Source of the DNA: Lucinisca nassula
Taxonomy: Eukaryota > Mollusca > Bivalvia > Lucinida > Lucinidae
Direction of reading: 5' to 3'
DNA: 64,000 nt
NCBI GenBank assembly: GCA_963580285.1
Contig: OY757021.1
Span: 96,772,149 to 96,836,148, forward strand
Shown: positions 11,230 through 21,434 of the stretch, in pieces
Position numbering within the stretch: position 1 is the stretch's first letter
How the letters are laid out: every line of letters begins with the position of its first letter
Program-made: the position numbers and the translations under genes
The notes under the pieces: model-generated
The model's input: only the letters and a program-made list of their open reading frames with translations
The model's database searches: none
What the model was told of the DNA's origin: nothing

Positions 11230-11340
11230 AGGGACCGAGTTTTTAGTTACGGAGTTGAATGGGGGCCGAGTTTGCTGGGGGCCGAGTTTGTCAGGGGCCG
11301 AGATCGTCAGGGGCCTAGTTTGTTAGGGGCCGAGATGTCC
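11230..11340 (-). repeat. CTCGGCCCCT short tandem array, right arm
   Basis: Reverse complement of the 3306-3400 array, ending GGGGCCGAGATGTCC. No clear target duplication can be read immediately outside the two arms, so they may bound one composite element or be two independent insertions. Confidence 0.75.
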
Positions 11341-11906
11341 ATAAATCCAATGACCTAGTCTAAGTAGACGGCTACACAGACTTCTATTTTTAAAATAGAC
11401 TTCATTAATAGATGCTCTGTGTAACAGTCTAAATCTTAGTGGGCGTAGACAATAATTCACACGGGCGTGTTATCGTAATGGTTAGCTGTGGTTGTCTCTC
11501 TTTTGCTATTATTACTGACATTAGGAACACTCCTCGCCTGTGTTAGATAATCCTAAGCTTCATGGCATAATGAATGACGTTATGACATGAAATCTTTAGA
11601 CATGTACTTAAGCTCTCAATATTGATTGTGTGTGGTCGTTAAAGACGCCCCGATGTATGGGCCGAAACAAGAAGGACAAAACGTGAATATAATACCATTC
11701 TTTGTACAACAGTTTACATTTTTTTCTATGTGAATTGGGTTGTAAAATGCATTTCACATCAAGTAAGAAACTATTTCAGAGCCAGGAGAGGCAGTGTCAA
11801 CTCACATTGGTGTGTTGTAACGAGTACACCCGCAATCTATGTTTTCAGCAAACCTAAGGAAGACAATAAATTATGATATACCCTGGTAAATCCCACTTTT
11901 CTCGCC
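11341..11906. other. No gene recognised
   Basis: AT-rich non-coding sequence with no domain, RNA gene or repeat that I can name. Confidence 0.4.
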
Positions 11907-12190
11907 ACTACGATAACACACCCATGCGTAGAATGGCGTTCTTCATTTCTTCAAAATGGCTACTTTTCTGATGTAAAAATTTATACTTTTTTCTTATTTC
12001 TATTTCGAACATAGGTTGTGAGTGCTCGTTAGATCCGCCTGATTGAGGCGGGGTCTGCCTCATTGAGGTGGTTCTAACGAGTACCCACAACCTATGCCTT
12101 GGAGTAGAAATTAAAGAAATAGTGTAAGACCCAGTAAACCCAGAGGTTTCTCTATGTAAAGTGGGTTTTATAGGGGTATTCATTATTATT
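11907..12190. mobile_element. MITE family A (subfamily 2)
   Basis: Starts CTACGATAACACACCCATGCG, carries AAATGGCTACTTTTC, the TAGGTTGTG/CACAACCTATG hairpin and TATGTAAAGTGGGTTTTATAG. The hairpin right half is duplicated (GAGGCGGGGTC then GAGGTGGTTC). Confidence 0.75.
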
Positions 12191-12489
12191 TGCAATTTTC
12201 TTCTGACTGTCGCTGAGACTTGCGACTTGCTGGAGAAGTTGTCGGACGGTCAGGTCTAAAACTTACCCATAATGATGTATGGGCTATAATGAGTATTAAA
12301 ATCAAGAAACGAGAAAAACGATGATTCAGATTTTCTGAACGGAGTTAATGCCATTTATTCCGTGTTCTAGAAATACAGTGACACTTCGCTAACTCGGGTA
12401 AGAAAATTCATTTACTATGTATAATTCAAAAATACTCTTAGGCCCCTCGAGAATTGTTCATATAGCTCCAGATATCCATGTGTTTATGT

Positions 12490-12590
12490 TGATTTATGGA
12501 TGTTTGTTTTATTGTATGTTGTGTGTACTCATTCGAATCGCCTCATTGAGGCGATTCGAATGTGTAAACACAACATACATTTATTTTATA
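12490..12590. mobile_element. Hairpin element related to MITE A
   Basis: Palindromic core CGAATCGCCTCATTGAGGCG with arms TATGTTGTGTGTACTCATT / AAACACAACATACAT. It differs from family A in using CGAATCGCC. A similar form is at 20045-20118. Confidence 0.6.
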
Positions 12591-12592
12591 AA

Positions 12593-13265
12593 ACTAGAAA
12601 TGCGTCCATAGGACATGGATGCCCCCGCCTGAAAATATGTCTGTGTTCGTATTCATCCATAGAAAGTTATTGACCGTGTTACAGTTTTAGACCCTTTTCA
12701 CATTTGACCTTTAAGTATGACTTTGACCTTGGGGGTAAGGACCTTGGTTTTGTGCGAGGCAGATTGTCTCATGGTGGCCAACATTTCTGCCAAGTAATTT
12801 CAAAATCCATCCAGGGATAAGAAAGTTATTGACTGCGTTTAAGTTTCGGCCTTTTTTTTTCTTTTTACCTTTGACCTCTAAGTATGACCTTGACATTGGA
12901 GGTACGGATCTGGGTTTCCACGTGACACATCGTCTCATGGTGGTTAACATGTCTACAAAGTAATTTCAAAATCCATCCAGAAATAAGAAAGTTATTGACT
13001 GCGTTTAAGTTTCGGACCCTTTTTTGACATTTGACCTCTAAGTATGACCTTGACCTTGGAGGTACGGACCTTGGTTTTGCACGTGACACGTAGTCTCATG
13101 ATGGTTAACATTTCTGCCGAGTAATTATAAAATCCATCAAGAAATAAGGAAGTTATTGACCGCGTTTAAGTTTCTGTCGCACGGACGGACGGAGTGCGGA
13201 CGGACGGACGGACGGACGGACAGGGGCAACGCTATATGCCCTTTCCACCATTCTTCGAATGGCGG
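12593..13265. mobile_element. Tandem-repeat element with GACG run
   Basis: Three to four copies of a unit of about 150 bp (TTTGACCT..AAGTATGACCTTGAC ... AAAGTTATTGAC), then a (GGAC)n run at 13183-13221 and a terminal segment CCATTCTTCGAATGGCGGGG. The small open frames in it are internal to the repeat and not genes. Confidence 0.7.
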
Positions 13266-13318
13266 GGTCATAAAAAATGTCTAACATATATCCTGAGATC
13301 TATGGGGCGCCGTTTTAC

Positions 13319-13830
13319 TATTTAATCCGTATTTATAGATATCCATAATTCTTTATGGATATCCATAATTCGAATTATATATATCCATAGTTCGAATTTT
13401 TGATATCCATTATTATTTATGGATATCCATAAATCCATAATTATTTATGGATATCCATAATTCGAATTATGGCGAATTAGGGATATCTATAATTCGAATT
13501 ATGGATATCCATAAATCGAACTGAATTAATGATATCCATAAATCGAATAATGGATATCCATTATTCGATTTATTTATATCCATAAATCGAATTATGGATA
13601 TCCATTATTCGGCTGATTTATGGATATCCATAAATCAAAATTATGGATACCCATAAATCGAATTATGGATATCCATAAATCGATTTATGGATATCATTAA
13701 TTTAGATCGAAATATGGATTTCCATAAATCGAATTATGGATACCTTTATTCGAATTATGGATATCCATTATTCGGCTGATTTTTGGATATCCATAATCGA
13801 ATTATGGATATTCATATTTCTCCTCTGCAA
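13319..13830. repeat. ATGGATATCCATAATTCGAA palindromic array, left
   Basis: About 20 degenerate copies of a palindromic dodecamer ATGGATATCCAT joined by AATTCGAATT or AATCGAATT linkers. Similar arrays occupy about 15006-15205 and 15560-15830. Confidence 0.85.
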
Positions 13831-13982
13831 ATGAACCTAAGGAATAATGACTGCTCCCTTTGCAAAAAAACAAAAACAAACAAACTAGGTTTCCGATTTA
13901 GGTGTGCAATGAAAGCCGGGATGGAGGTGGAGGTAATGTAGGGTAGGCTTAGTGGTAGCCTATTGTATGGGAGAGATATGTT

Positions 13983-14087
13983 TTGTTTGATTTGAGGTTT
14001 AACGTCCCATTCAATACTATTTAGGTCATTTTAGCGACGTTGCTTCCAATTATGTTAGGCATTAAGCCTTCATTGAGATGCAATGAC
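13983..14087 (-). mobile_element. SINE 3' tail fragment (target of another SINE)
   Basis: Reads in reverse: GGTTTAACGTCCCATTCAAT, TAGGTCATTTTAGCGACG, GGAAGCAACGTC complement. This matches the 3' end of SINE copies at 26069-26181 and 19721-19925. A full SINE (14099-14441) is inserted at its inner edge. Confidence 0.6.
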
Positions 14088-14452
14088 ATCTCAATCCCGC
14101 CGGCCTCGGTAGCTCAGTCGGATGCGCGTCTGACTGGTGGTCAGGAGGACGCGGGTCCGATATCTGCCAGGGTCAGCACTAATCTTTCGTGAGGATTGAT
14201 CATGAAATCTTTTCTACGGTCATTCTCTTCCTTCCGCTTTCAAGAAGGGCAGTTTTGTTTTGGGGGAATCAAAATATTTACACATCACTTTCCCAAGTCC
14301 GTGAAATGAATACCCACTTACACCTAGCCCAGCCACGTATAAGCCTGCCCAGGAAAAGAGTGGATAGGTAAACTGACCGGCTCAAAAATGACCTAAAATA
14401 GTGTTGACTGGGCCGTTAAACTCAAATACAAACAAACAAACATCTCAATCCC
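14088..14452 (+). mobile_element. tRNA-derived SINE with 11-bp target duplication
   Basis: The tRNA-like head GCCGGCCTCGGTAGCTCAGT (14099) has an A-box-like region and a B-box-like GGGTCCGATATC, followed by body sequence (GTAAACTGACCGGCTCAAAA) and a tail of AAC repeats (ACAAACAAACA). The insert 14099-14441 is flanked by ATCTCAATCCC at 14088-14098 and 14442-14452, a perfect 11-bp target site duplication. Confidence 0.85.
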
Positions 14453-14561
14453 TGTCGCCCATTGACTCGCACGACTTGTTTTTGGACAGGCTTAGACCTT
14501 CTAAACGGTTTACCAGTACTCTCAGCTCATGCAGACAAATCTATTTCTCCAAGCCTCAATG

Positions 14562-14564
<3 letters not shown>

Positions 14565-14594
<30 letters not shown>
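14565..14594. repeat. Run of 30 G
   Basis: An uninterrupted G homopolymer. It is a likely site of length error in assembly and can form a quadruplex. Confidence 0.9.
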
Positions 14595-14595
<1 letters not shown>

Positions 14596-14608
14596 GGAGA
14601 TATATCTG

Positions 14609-15000
14609 AATCTGCCTGGTACTCCATACATCTCAAGTAGAGTATTATATGGGTATATGTTAATACTATATATAACGACCATGTGCATTTTTTTCCAGAA
14701 AGCATGCACGGATTGCCTGATTGGATCATTATAATCTTAGATCCGACTTTCAGTGTCCTTAGGTGCGCAGTCTTCATAGAGGCGATTCCAGAGGGACCAA
14801 ATGCGTTGGCCGGAATTTCCAGATCTTACGACTGGTTCCGATATTTAACTGCACACATGGCGGGTGTTCAGCGTATGGCGTCCGTTGCTTTGGAAGCCTT
14901 ACGGGCTGAAAAGGCTATACGGCAGCGATGATGAAGACCTTGAAGATTTTTACAATAAACAATCACGTGTCTTAGTGAGAAATCATTAAACCAAAAGCAT
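14609..15000 (+). repeat. Direct duplication copy 1 with small ORF
   Basis: Shares long identical stretches with 15218-15560 (for example GATATATCTGAATCTGCCTG and TTTTTACAATAAACAATCAC). Contains an open frame ending MAGVQRMASVALEALRAEK then AIRQR and a stop at about 14931. The alternative frame EDLEDFYNKQSRVLV is also open. I do not recognise either product. Both copies end by re-entering the ATGGATATCC array. Confidence 0.6.
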
Positions 15001-15217
15001 TGGTGGTGATTTATGGATATCCATAATTCGAATTATTTGATATCCATAAATCGATCTGACTTATGGATATTCTTAAATCGAATTATGGATATCCATAATT
15101 CGAAATATGGATATCCATAAATCAGAGGAATATTATGGATATCTATAAATCGAATTATGGATATCCATAATTCGAATTCTAATTATGGATATCCATAAAT
15201 CGATCTGGGGTCGGGGG

Positions 15218-15560
15218 GCAGGAGATATATCTGAATCTGCCTGGTACTCCATACATCTCAAGTAGAGTATTATATAGGTATATGGATCATTATAATATTA
15301 GGTCCGACTTTCAGGTGCGCAGTCCTCATAGAGGTGATTCCAGAGGGACCAAATGCGTTGGCCGGAATTTCCAGATCTTACGGCTGGTTCCGATATTGAA
15401 CTGCACACATGGCGGGCGTTCAGCGTATGGCTTCCGTTGCTTTGGAAGCCTTACGGGCTGAAAAGGCTATACGGCAGCGATGATGAAGACCTTGAAGATT
15501 TTTACAATAAACAATCACGTGTCTTAGTGAGATATCATTAAACCAAAAGCTTTGGTGGTG
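15218..15560 (+). repeat. Direct duplication copy 2
   Basis: Second copy, with a deletion between TATATAGGTATATGG and ATCATTATAATATTAGG relative to copy 1, and a few substitutions that shift the long open frame (SDDEDLEDFYNKQSRVLVRYH in part). No family recognised. Confidence 0.6.
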
Positions 15561-15847
15561 ATTTATGGATATCCATAATTCGAATTATGGATATCCATAA
15601 GACTTATGGATATCCTTAAATCGAATTATGGATATCCATAATTCGAATTATGGATATCCATAATTCGAATTATGGATATCCATAAATCAGAGGAATAATG
15701 GATATCGATAAATCGAATAATGGATATGCATAATTCGAATTATGAATTAAATATGGATATCCATAAATCGATCTGTATTAATGATATCTTTTAATCGAAT
15801 TATGGATATCTATAAATATGGATTAAATAGTGAAACGGCGCCCCATA

Positions 15848-16101
15848 GAGATGATCTTCATATGCCTCATGGCCTGGCAGTATTAGTAGCCCTCAATAGT
15901 TCGAGCTACCTCTATCTCGAACAACGTTTTATGGTCCCGAAGGTGTCCGAGTTATTGAAGTTCGACTATATGACATTTTCGGCCACGGCAATTTTCGGCC
16001 ATGGCAAACATAGACTGGGCGTGCATATACATTGTTACACCCCCATAAATGCGGTTTTAACACGAGCCAACATCCTGAAAATGTCCAGAAATAATAACTA
16101 A
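15848..16101 (+). pseudogene. Orphan ORF, possibly double-stranded beta-helix (2OG-like) relic
   Basis: An open frame reading DDLHMPHGLAVLVALN, SSYLYLEQRF, LKFDYMTFSATAIFGHGK, LGVHIHCY, then a TAA at 16099-16101. The alternation of H...L..ALN, a Phe-rich strand ending in GHG, and a final H.H.Y strand resembles the last strands of 2OG/Fe(II)-oxygenase-like folds found in some mobile elements. The upstream frame is supplied by the neighbouring TIR element, so the true start is lost. No flanking gene explains it; function is not claimed. Confidence 0.3.
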
Positions 16102-16504
16102 CGGAGCTAGGTGTTCAAAGGCTGTAAGCTTTGACTGTGGCTTTCCGTGGGGATGTTCTTGCTTTATTCAGTAATTAAACCATCTACTGAACGCACGTTC
16201 CTTATTTATTTTTTTATTTATTTTTTGCTCACAATGTACAATCCTGAATGTTGAGCTTCTCACTATATTCGAAGAAACAGATAAAAAAATAAAAATGAAA
16301 TAATTATTGTACTACCATGAAAGAAGGTATTTTCTATGATCCCAGATAAGAATATCCGTTATTTCCACAGGGTATAGAAATTCTTGTCTCATCCTGCTAA
16401 TACAGAGCGACAAAACTGCAATGAAAATTTGCTTTTAATGCATTAAACGCATTAAAGACTCAGTTTTATCGTCTTTTTATTTGCGATTATCTCGACTTAA
16501 CAAG
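16102..16504. other. No gene recognised
   Basis: AT-rich, with poly-T stretches near 16206. No supported feature. Confidence 0.4.
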
Positions 16505-16807
16505 TCCTTGTAATGAAAGGCCCTCTAAACCCCAAGTTATATTGAAGAAAGTTGGGTTTACGGTGTAATTCAATATTTCTCTTATTTTTTTTTTGAAAAA
16601 AAGAAAGAAAAAATGAAAAAAAAAAAAGAAACATAGATTATGTGCACCCGTTAGAACCGCCTCATTGAGGCGGTTCTAACGGGTACACATATTCTATAGT
16701 TGAAATAGAAATAAGAACATGATCGAACATTTTTTTCACCTGAAAAATGCTAGATCTAGAGGCAAGGAAGACGATATTTTAGCACATGAATATTTTTCGT
16801 AATGTTA
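16505..16807. mobile_element. MITE family A
   Basis: Core GTTAGAACCGCCTCATTGAG and its complement, flanked by AAGTTGGGTTTACGG at left and TATTTTTCGTAATG at right. An A-rich expansion of about 30 bp sits in the left arm. Confidence 0.75.
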
Positions 16808-17051
16808 TAAAGTCGATTTTGTAATCATGAATTGCTCTCCTTGAATGAAGAACTTTACCTCAATAACCTTTATAGCGTAAAGCATCGGATTGTAGATCGA
16901 GAAGTAGCCGGTTCGATCCCAGCACGGGCCAAGACACTTTATCCACATTGCTTAATACTAGTTTCTACCTAGAAAAAGAGGGGGTGGGTGGGGAGGACCA
17001 CATCGCAGATTAGTACTCGTACTAAATGTGTTACCCTCTATAATAAAATCG

Positions 17052-17090
<39 letters not shown>

Positions 17091-17814
17091 CTTGTTTGTA
17101 TACTATACAGGGTTTGCTTATACTCATACTGCATCACCGTTATCTTAAGATGAAAGTTCTCCATTATTTTTGCGCCTACATATGTCCTCATTTATTCTTG
17201 ATTGTATCATAGGGTGAAGAACCAATCGTGTTCATTGATTTTGTTTCATGATATTAATTTCCTGAAACAGATCATTAATTGGCAAGCGCCACCATATTTC
17301 AAGCCATATGATGGTCTAAAATCGGTCTTAAGTGGTGAAAATAGTTTGTCTAGTGCGTAAGCGCCGAACATCTAGTAAGACCGCTTTTCTTATTTCCGCA
17401 CTTCGAACTAACGCACCTTTAGTTTTAATTTCTTGAAGCCCCATATATGCAGAGCACTGTAATTGATTTGAAATGAATACAATAACTTGAATTCTATTCT
17501 GACAAATGTCTGAATCATAAAAGGCAATTAAAACTATAAATCTGTAGTTTTGACTGATCAAAAGGCTTTTGTATAGATTACTCAGGATATGAGTCCTGAG
17601 ATCCGTGAAGCTTACCCTCATCAATAAATTTTCTATTATGAAATGGTTAAATTTCTAGGTCTTCTTCTGAACAGCTCTTTCTATAAAACCCCCTTATTTC
17701 TGTTCCTTCCCCACTATGTCTTAAGGAAAAGTTTAAATGTGCTATCTAAGCCGTATTAGATTAGTTATTTGGGTTTACACAGTTAGGAACAAAATAACAT
17801 AACTAACAGGAAAT
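16808..17814. other. Upstream region of homeobox gene; ATT repeat and tRNA-like relic
   Basis: Holds a tRNA-like 3' half at about 16873-16932 (GATTGTAGATC anticodon-like loop, GGTTCGATCCCAGC B-box-like) without a matching 5' half, and an (ATT)n run at 17051-17088. The remainder has no ORF or RNA gene that I can support. The promoter and 5' UTR of the downstream gene should lie here or further upstream, but I see no decisive element. Confidence 0.5.
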
Positions 17815-17955
17815 ATGGATAAGGATGACAGGTTTCAAGAAGTCGAAACTACATTTAGCGATCAGACTGTTGAACAAAGTCTGGTAGAAACAGACAGCAC
17901 TAGGACTGAAAACGAAAATGTAAACTTAGCAACTAAAAGCACAACAGCAGATAAT
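17815..17955 (+). CDS. Homeobox gene exon 1 (N-terminus)
   Basis: ATG at 17815 in the context GAAATATGG opens 47 codons: MDKDDRFQEVETTFSDQTVE, later ending STTADN. The exon ends at a strong donor, AAT|GTGAGT (GT at 17956), in phase 0, which matches the phase of exon 2. The residues are acidic and Ser/Thr-rich with no domain. Reading through the donor hits TGA four codons later. An upstream 5' UTR exon is possible, because CTAACAG lies a few bases before the ATG. Confidence 0.75.
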
Positions 17956-18004
17956 GTGAGTATGTGTTGATTATCAGCACGTTAAAACGCCCGTTTAAAG
18001 ATCA

Positions 18005-18250
18005 GGGGGCCAGTTGTTCAAAGCATCGTTAGCTTAACGAGCTCGTTGGTGGTCATATTGTTAACTCTTCTAGCAAGTATAATATCGTAAATTTTGGTAT
18101 TTTTGATGAAAAATGTGAGCAGCTATTGCATCTGCAAAAGCTGCTCACATTTTTTTCAGCAAAATTTTTAGCACTTTTGCCATACTTAACGATCAATGTT
18201 TTAACAATATGTTAACTAACGATATCGTTAGTTTTGAACAACTGGCCCCC
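18005..18250. mobile_element. MITE family E, copy 1
   Basis: Terminal inverted repeats GGGGGCCAGTTGTTCAAA / TTTGAACAACTGGCCCCC. Inside is a hairpin AAATGTGAGCAGCT...AGCTGCTCACATTT. Lies in intron 1 of the homeobox gene. Confidence 0.85.
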
Positions 18251-18256
18251 GTGGGG

Positions 18257-18484
18257 TGGGGGCAGTTGTTCAAAGCATCGTTAGCTTAACAAGCTCGTTA
18301 ATGGACAAAATGCAAAATGTCCCATTAAGTTAGATATCTAAAACAGTGGTATTTTTGCTGAAAAAATGTAATGCAAAAGCTGCTCACATTTTTGGTATTT
18401 TTGCTGAAAATTTGCCATATTAAATATTCAAAATTTTAACAGTATCTTTATTAACGAAGTCGTTAGCTTTGAACAACAGGCCCA
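18257..18484. mobile_element. MITE family E, copy 2
   Basis: Begins GGGGGCAGTTGTTCAAAGCA and ends AGCTTTGAACAACAGGCCC, a few bases from copy 1 in the same arrangement. A partial third copy (GTCAGTTGCTCAAAACTAAC) starts at about 18487. Confidence 0.8.
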
Positions 18485-18618
18485 GGAGTCAGTTGCTCAA
18501 AACTAACGACATCGTTGTGAACATATTGTTAAAAACTTGGATCATTAAACTTAGACCAATATTTTTGCTGACAAAATTAGAGTAGCTACTACTTACGTGT
18601 TTTATTTTTCACTTTACA

Positions 18619-18894
18619 TAACATAACACGCCTCTCTAATTTTGACCCCTTTGAACCCCAATTTTATATAGTAAAACTGGGGTTCTCGGGGGTATACCTT
18701 ATTTTTCTTATTTCTGCTCTAAACTATAGATTGTGGGTACTCGTGAGAACCGCCTCTTCGAGGCGGTTCTAACGAGTGCCCACAATCTATATTTTGAGCA
18801 GAAATAAGAAAAATATCACATTTTTTTCATCATAAAATTTTCATTTTTTTCGGCGATAAAGCTGGCAATGTATTTGTATAGTGTTTTCGTTATG
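18619..18894. mobile_element. MITE family A
   Basis: Left end ATAACACGCC, then CCCCAATTTTATATAGTAAA, the core hairpin GAACCGCCTCTTCGAGGCGG, and GTGTTTTCGTTATG at the right. About 275 bp. Confidence 0.8.
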
Positions 18895-19029
18895 TGTACT
18901 TTCTAGAACAGTTAACATTATGATTACTAATGAGCTCGTAAAGCACTGGACTGAGCACTGCTAATCACAAGTAAGCCCAGTCGCGAAAAACTCTGTCTTC
19001 TGGTTTTTCTACCAAGTATGACATAAACC

Positions 19030-19303
19030 CATTACGATAATACAACCGCGCGACATAGTGCATTTTTTTTCGTATCCCCAAAATGGTTACTTTCCTGGAT
19101 ATTTTTTTATGATGAAAACTCCAAATATAGGTTGTGGATGCTCGTCAGTACTACGTAGAACCTGAGGCGTTTCTAACGAGTACCCAGAACCTATGCCTTG
19201 GAGCAAAAATTTGAAAATAATATATACCCCTGTAAATCTCAGTTTGCTCTATGCAATGTGGGGTTTATAGGGGTTCTTATTACACGGATTTGTTAACATG
19301 ATG
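19030..19303. mobile_element. MITE family A (subfamily 2)
   Basis: Left end CATTACGATAATACAACCGC. The core hairpin is damaged (GTACTACGTAGAACC). Right part is TATGCAATGTGGGGTTTATA and ends near GTTAACATGATG. Confidence 0.75.
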
Positions 19304-19720
19304 AGTCAATTAAGTTACACAGGCAAGCAAGAGACTTGAAATTTTAGATATAAAAACTAGAGGAATTGTTCTATTCAAACAGCGAACACAAATATGATGA
19401 TTAGACTGCGCATGCGCAGGCTGAAAACTGCATCTTTGTTGTTTGTTAATGTCATAAAATAGGATTTCTCAAGACGTGGATCGTTTTATACGGGAAAAAC
19501 ATTTTTTTCTTAACTGGCTCAAACACGTATACATGTAGTTAGGACCTCACAACTGAGGCAATTCGAAAAAGCACTATGTAATTTGGAGCATAAAATACCA
19601 AAATATTTTATCTTAGAATATGCCTGTTGCTAACTTTGCGCCCCGACGAAACACAGATTTGGCTGCACGGTCATTCTGCGCAGAGCTGAAACCGACCGAA
19701 CTTGAGTACAGGTAAACTGC

Positions 19721-19925
19721 GTAAGTCTTAAGCCCGTCCAGGAAAAGTTATGCGAGTGGGACCGCTCTTAAACCCAAGCGGTTTCTATTGGCAGTAGAGC
19801 TGGAGATGTCATTTCATCTCCATGTCCGTGAAAAGTCCTACAAAGATCGGAAATAACGTCTTCAAAATGGCCTAAATAATGTTGACAGGTAGTAAAACCT
19901 CAACACAAACTAACAAACATGCAAA
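19721..19925 (+). mobile_element. SINE 3' fragment
   Basis: Shares AAGCCCGTCCAGGAAAAG, GATGTCATTTCATCTC and AAAATGGCCTAAATAATGTT with the 3' half of the tRNA-derived SINEs. Ends in an AAC-rich tail. The tRNA head is absent. Confidence 0.65.
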
Positions 19926-20044
19926 CTTCACTGTGACCATGAAAATTTGTCACGTCGGTAGTTGGAGCCACTCATAGCACTCGTCTAGGAGGCATGACTG
20001 GAATAATTTCGGAATATTTTCTAGATGTTTTGTAAAATAAAAGT

Positions 20045-20118
20045 ATATTGTGTGCACTCATTAGACTCTCCTCCTCGAGGCGATTCTAATGAGTGCTCAC
20101 AACATACATTTTCAAGAT
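20045..20118. mobile_element. Hairpin element related to MITE A
   Basis: Palindrome GTGTGCACTCATTAGA...CTCGAGG...TCTAATGAGTGCTCAC, the same variant type as 12490-12590, followed by an A-rich stretch. Confidence 0.55.
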
Positions 20119-20303
20119 AAAAAAACAAAACAAAAACCAAAAAAAAAAAAAAAAATACTCTGCCCTTAACGCACGCTATTTCTTATTCTTGAGCTGTGGC
20201 AAGAAATCCCTTGAAACTCTAGAACAGGTTCTAGCCAGGCAGGGTTAACGAGCAATCGGTATGCGAGGATAATAATAATGCGACTCAATGAAATTTCGCT
20301 TCC

Positions 20304-20347
20304 CATTACGAAAACATGCCCATATGAATGTATTGTAAATTTTACCA

Positions 20348-20383
<36 letters not shown>

Positions 20384-20584
20384 TGATTTTTTTCTGATAA
20401 AAGAAGTCTGATATTTTTATAATTCTGCTCAAAACAAAGATCGTGGGCACCCGTTAGCGAGTACACACAATCTATGTTTCTGAACAGAAGTAAGAAAAAA
20501 TAACGTATACCCCTGTAAACTCCAGTTTTACTATATAAAAGTGGGGTTAAGAGGGTCAAAATTATATAGGCGTGTTTTCGTGAG
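20304..20584. mobile_element. MITE family A interrupted by poly-A
   Basis: Left end CATTACGAAAACATGCCCAT, a 33-base A run at 20349-20381, a shortened core (GCACCCGTTAGCGAGTACAC) and right end ATAGGCGTGTTTTCGTGAGG. The right end lies about 50 bp upstream of exon 2 of the homeobox gene, within the probable branch-point region. Confidence 0.75.
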
Positions 20585-20636
20585 GTTTTGTTCGAGTTCT
20601 CATCATATGCTCACATTATTTGTTGCTCTGGGTCAG

Positions 20637-20742
20637 AATGCAGATGAACCTGAAATAGTGACCGATGTTAAAACTTTGAAGTTTTCAATTCATAATTTAC
20701 TTGGAATGAGCAGTGAAGATACTACACAGTCTGCCACAGATA
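20637..20742 (+). CDS. Homeobox gene exon 2 (eh1/octapeptide motif)
   Basis: Acceptor GCTCTGGGTCAG| ends at 20636 and donor A|GTAAGTATT starts at 20743. Frame 0 in, phase 1 out, which fits exon 1 and exon 3. Reads NADEPEIVTDVKTLKFSIHN, then LLGMSSEDTTQSATD. FSIHNLLG matches the eh1/octapeptide pattern F-S-I-x-x-[IL]-L-x found N-terminal to many PRD-like homeodomains, where it recruits Groucho-type co-repressors. The splice sites, matching phases and this motif together make the exon convincing despite its 106-bp length. Confidence 0.85.
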
Positions 20743-20764
20743 GTAAGTATTATTCATCTGCCAA

Positions 20765-20988
20765 TTAATCCATATATGACAATGGAATATTCCACCTAAT
20801 GAGTTTGGAGTTGTCTCTACCCAATTATGGAGGTGTCAGGTTTGTTTAGTGCGTTGTAAGTTTTACAAAAATGTACGTACTTCAAGCAGTATAGACTCAG
20901 ATCAGACGCCTCGTACTTCGGCCTCTTATCTGGGTCTACGCTGTTTGTCAAAGTCCCCAAACAGGGCCGCTAGGCATATATGGGTTAA
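20765..20988. mobile_element. MITE family B2, copy 1
   Basis: Ends TTAATCCATATATGACAATG / GGCATATATGGGTTAA, with a central stem GACTCAGATCAGACGCC/GGCCTCTTATCTGGGTC. Begins 22 bp after the exon 2 donor. Confidence 0.7.
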
Positions 20989-20991
20989 ACA

Positions 20992-21168
20992 ATTTAACCC
21001 TTTTTGAACCAAATGGAATCTTCCACCTTATATATAGCAGGAGTCCATTCCAATTGTGTTTTCTTCAAAATTTATTTGGAAAATGGCTTAACTTTTCGCA
21101 GTGTAGGCCCTGATCAGACGCCGCGTTCTGCACCCGTTTAGGGATTTCTGGTACAAAATGGACTATCA
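20992..21168. mobile_element. MITE family B, partial
   Basis: TTTAACCCTTTTTGAACCAA at left, GCCCTGATCAGACGCCGCG in the middle, and TTTCTGGTACAAAATGG at right. The right half of the central hairpin is deleted. Confidence 0.65.
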
Positions 21169-21434
21169 AAACTGCCACTTCTACACTATTATATGGTCAC
21201 CGGGTCGTCCAACTGATATAGCTAACAGTTGGGCAAGTCCTGTTGTCCTTGCAACATGTTAGGGATAGAGGGGAGTGTTTTTATTTCGTCTGTTTCTGCA
21301 TCTTCTTTCGTTATCCTGTTTCTCCCATATCCATCTCTTTTATCTCATCTACTATCTCTTCTGTCTCTTTCCTCCCTTTCTCTTGGAGACGGCACAAATG
21401 ACCCACAAGGGTTGATGTGTCGTTAATCTATTTA

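Larger units (their letters stand above)
13301..15847. mobile_element. TIR element with ATGGATATCCAT arrays
   Basis: Left end TATGGGGCGCCGTTTTACTA, right end TAGTGAAACGGCGCCCCATA, about 45 bp of inverted match. The flanks read GAGATC (left) and GAGATG (right), a possible imperfect 6-bp target duplication. The interior is long arrays of palindromic ATGGATATCCAT and TTCGAATT units, a direct duplication of about 340 bp (14609-15000 and 15218-15560) and a SINE. No transposase is recognisable, so it is non-autonomous or a family unknown to me. Confidence 0.65.
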
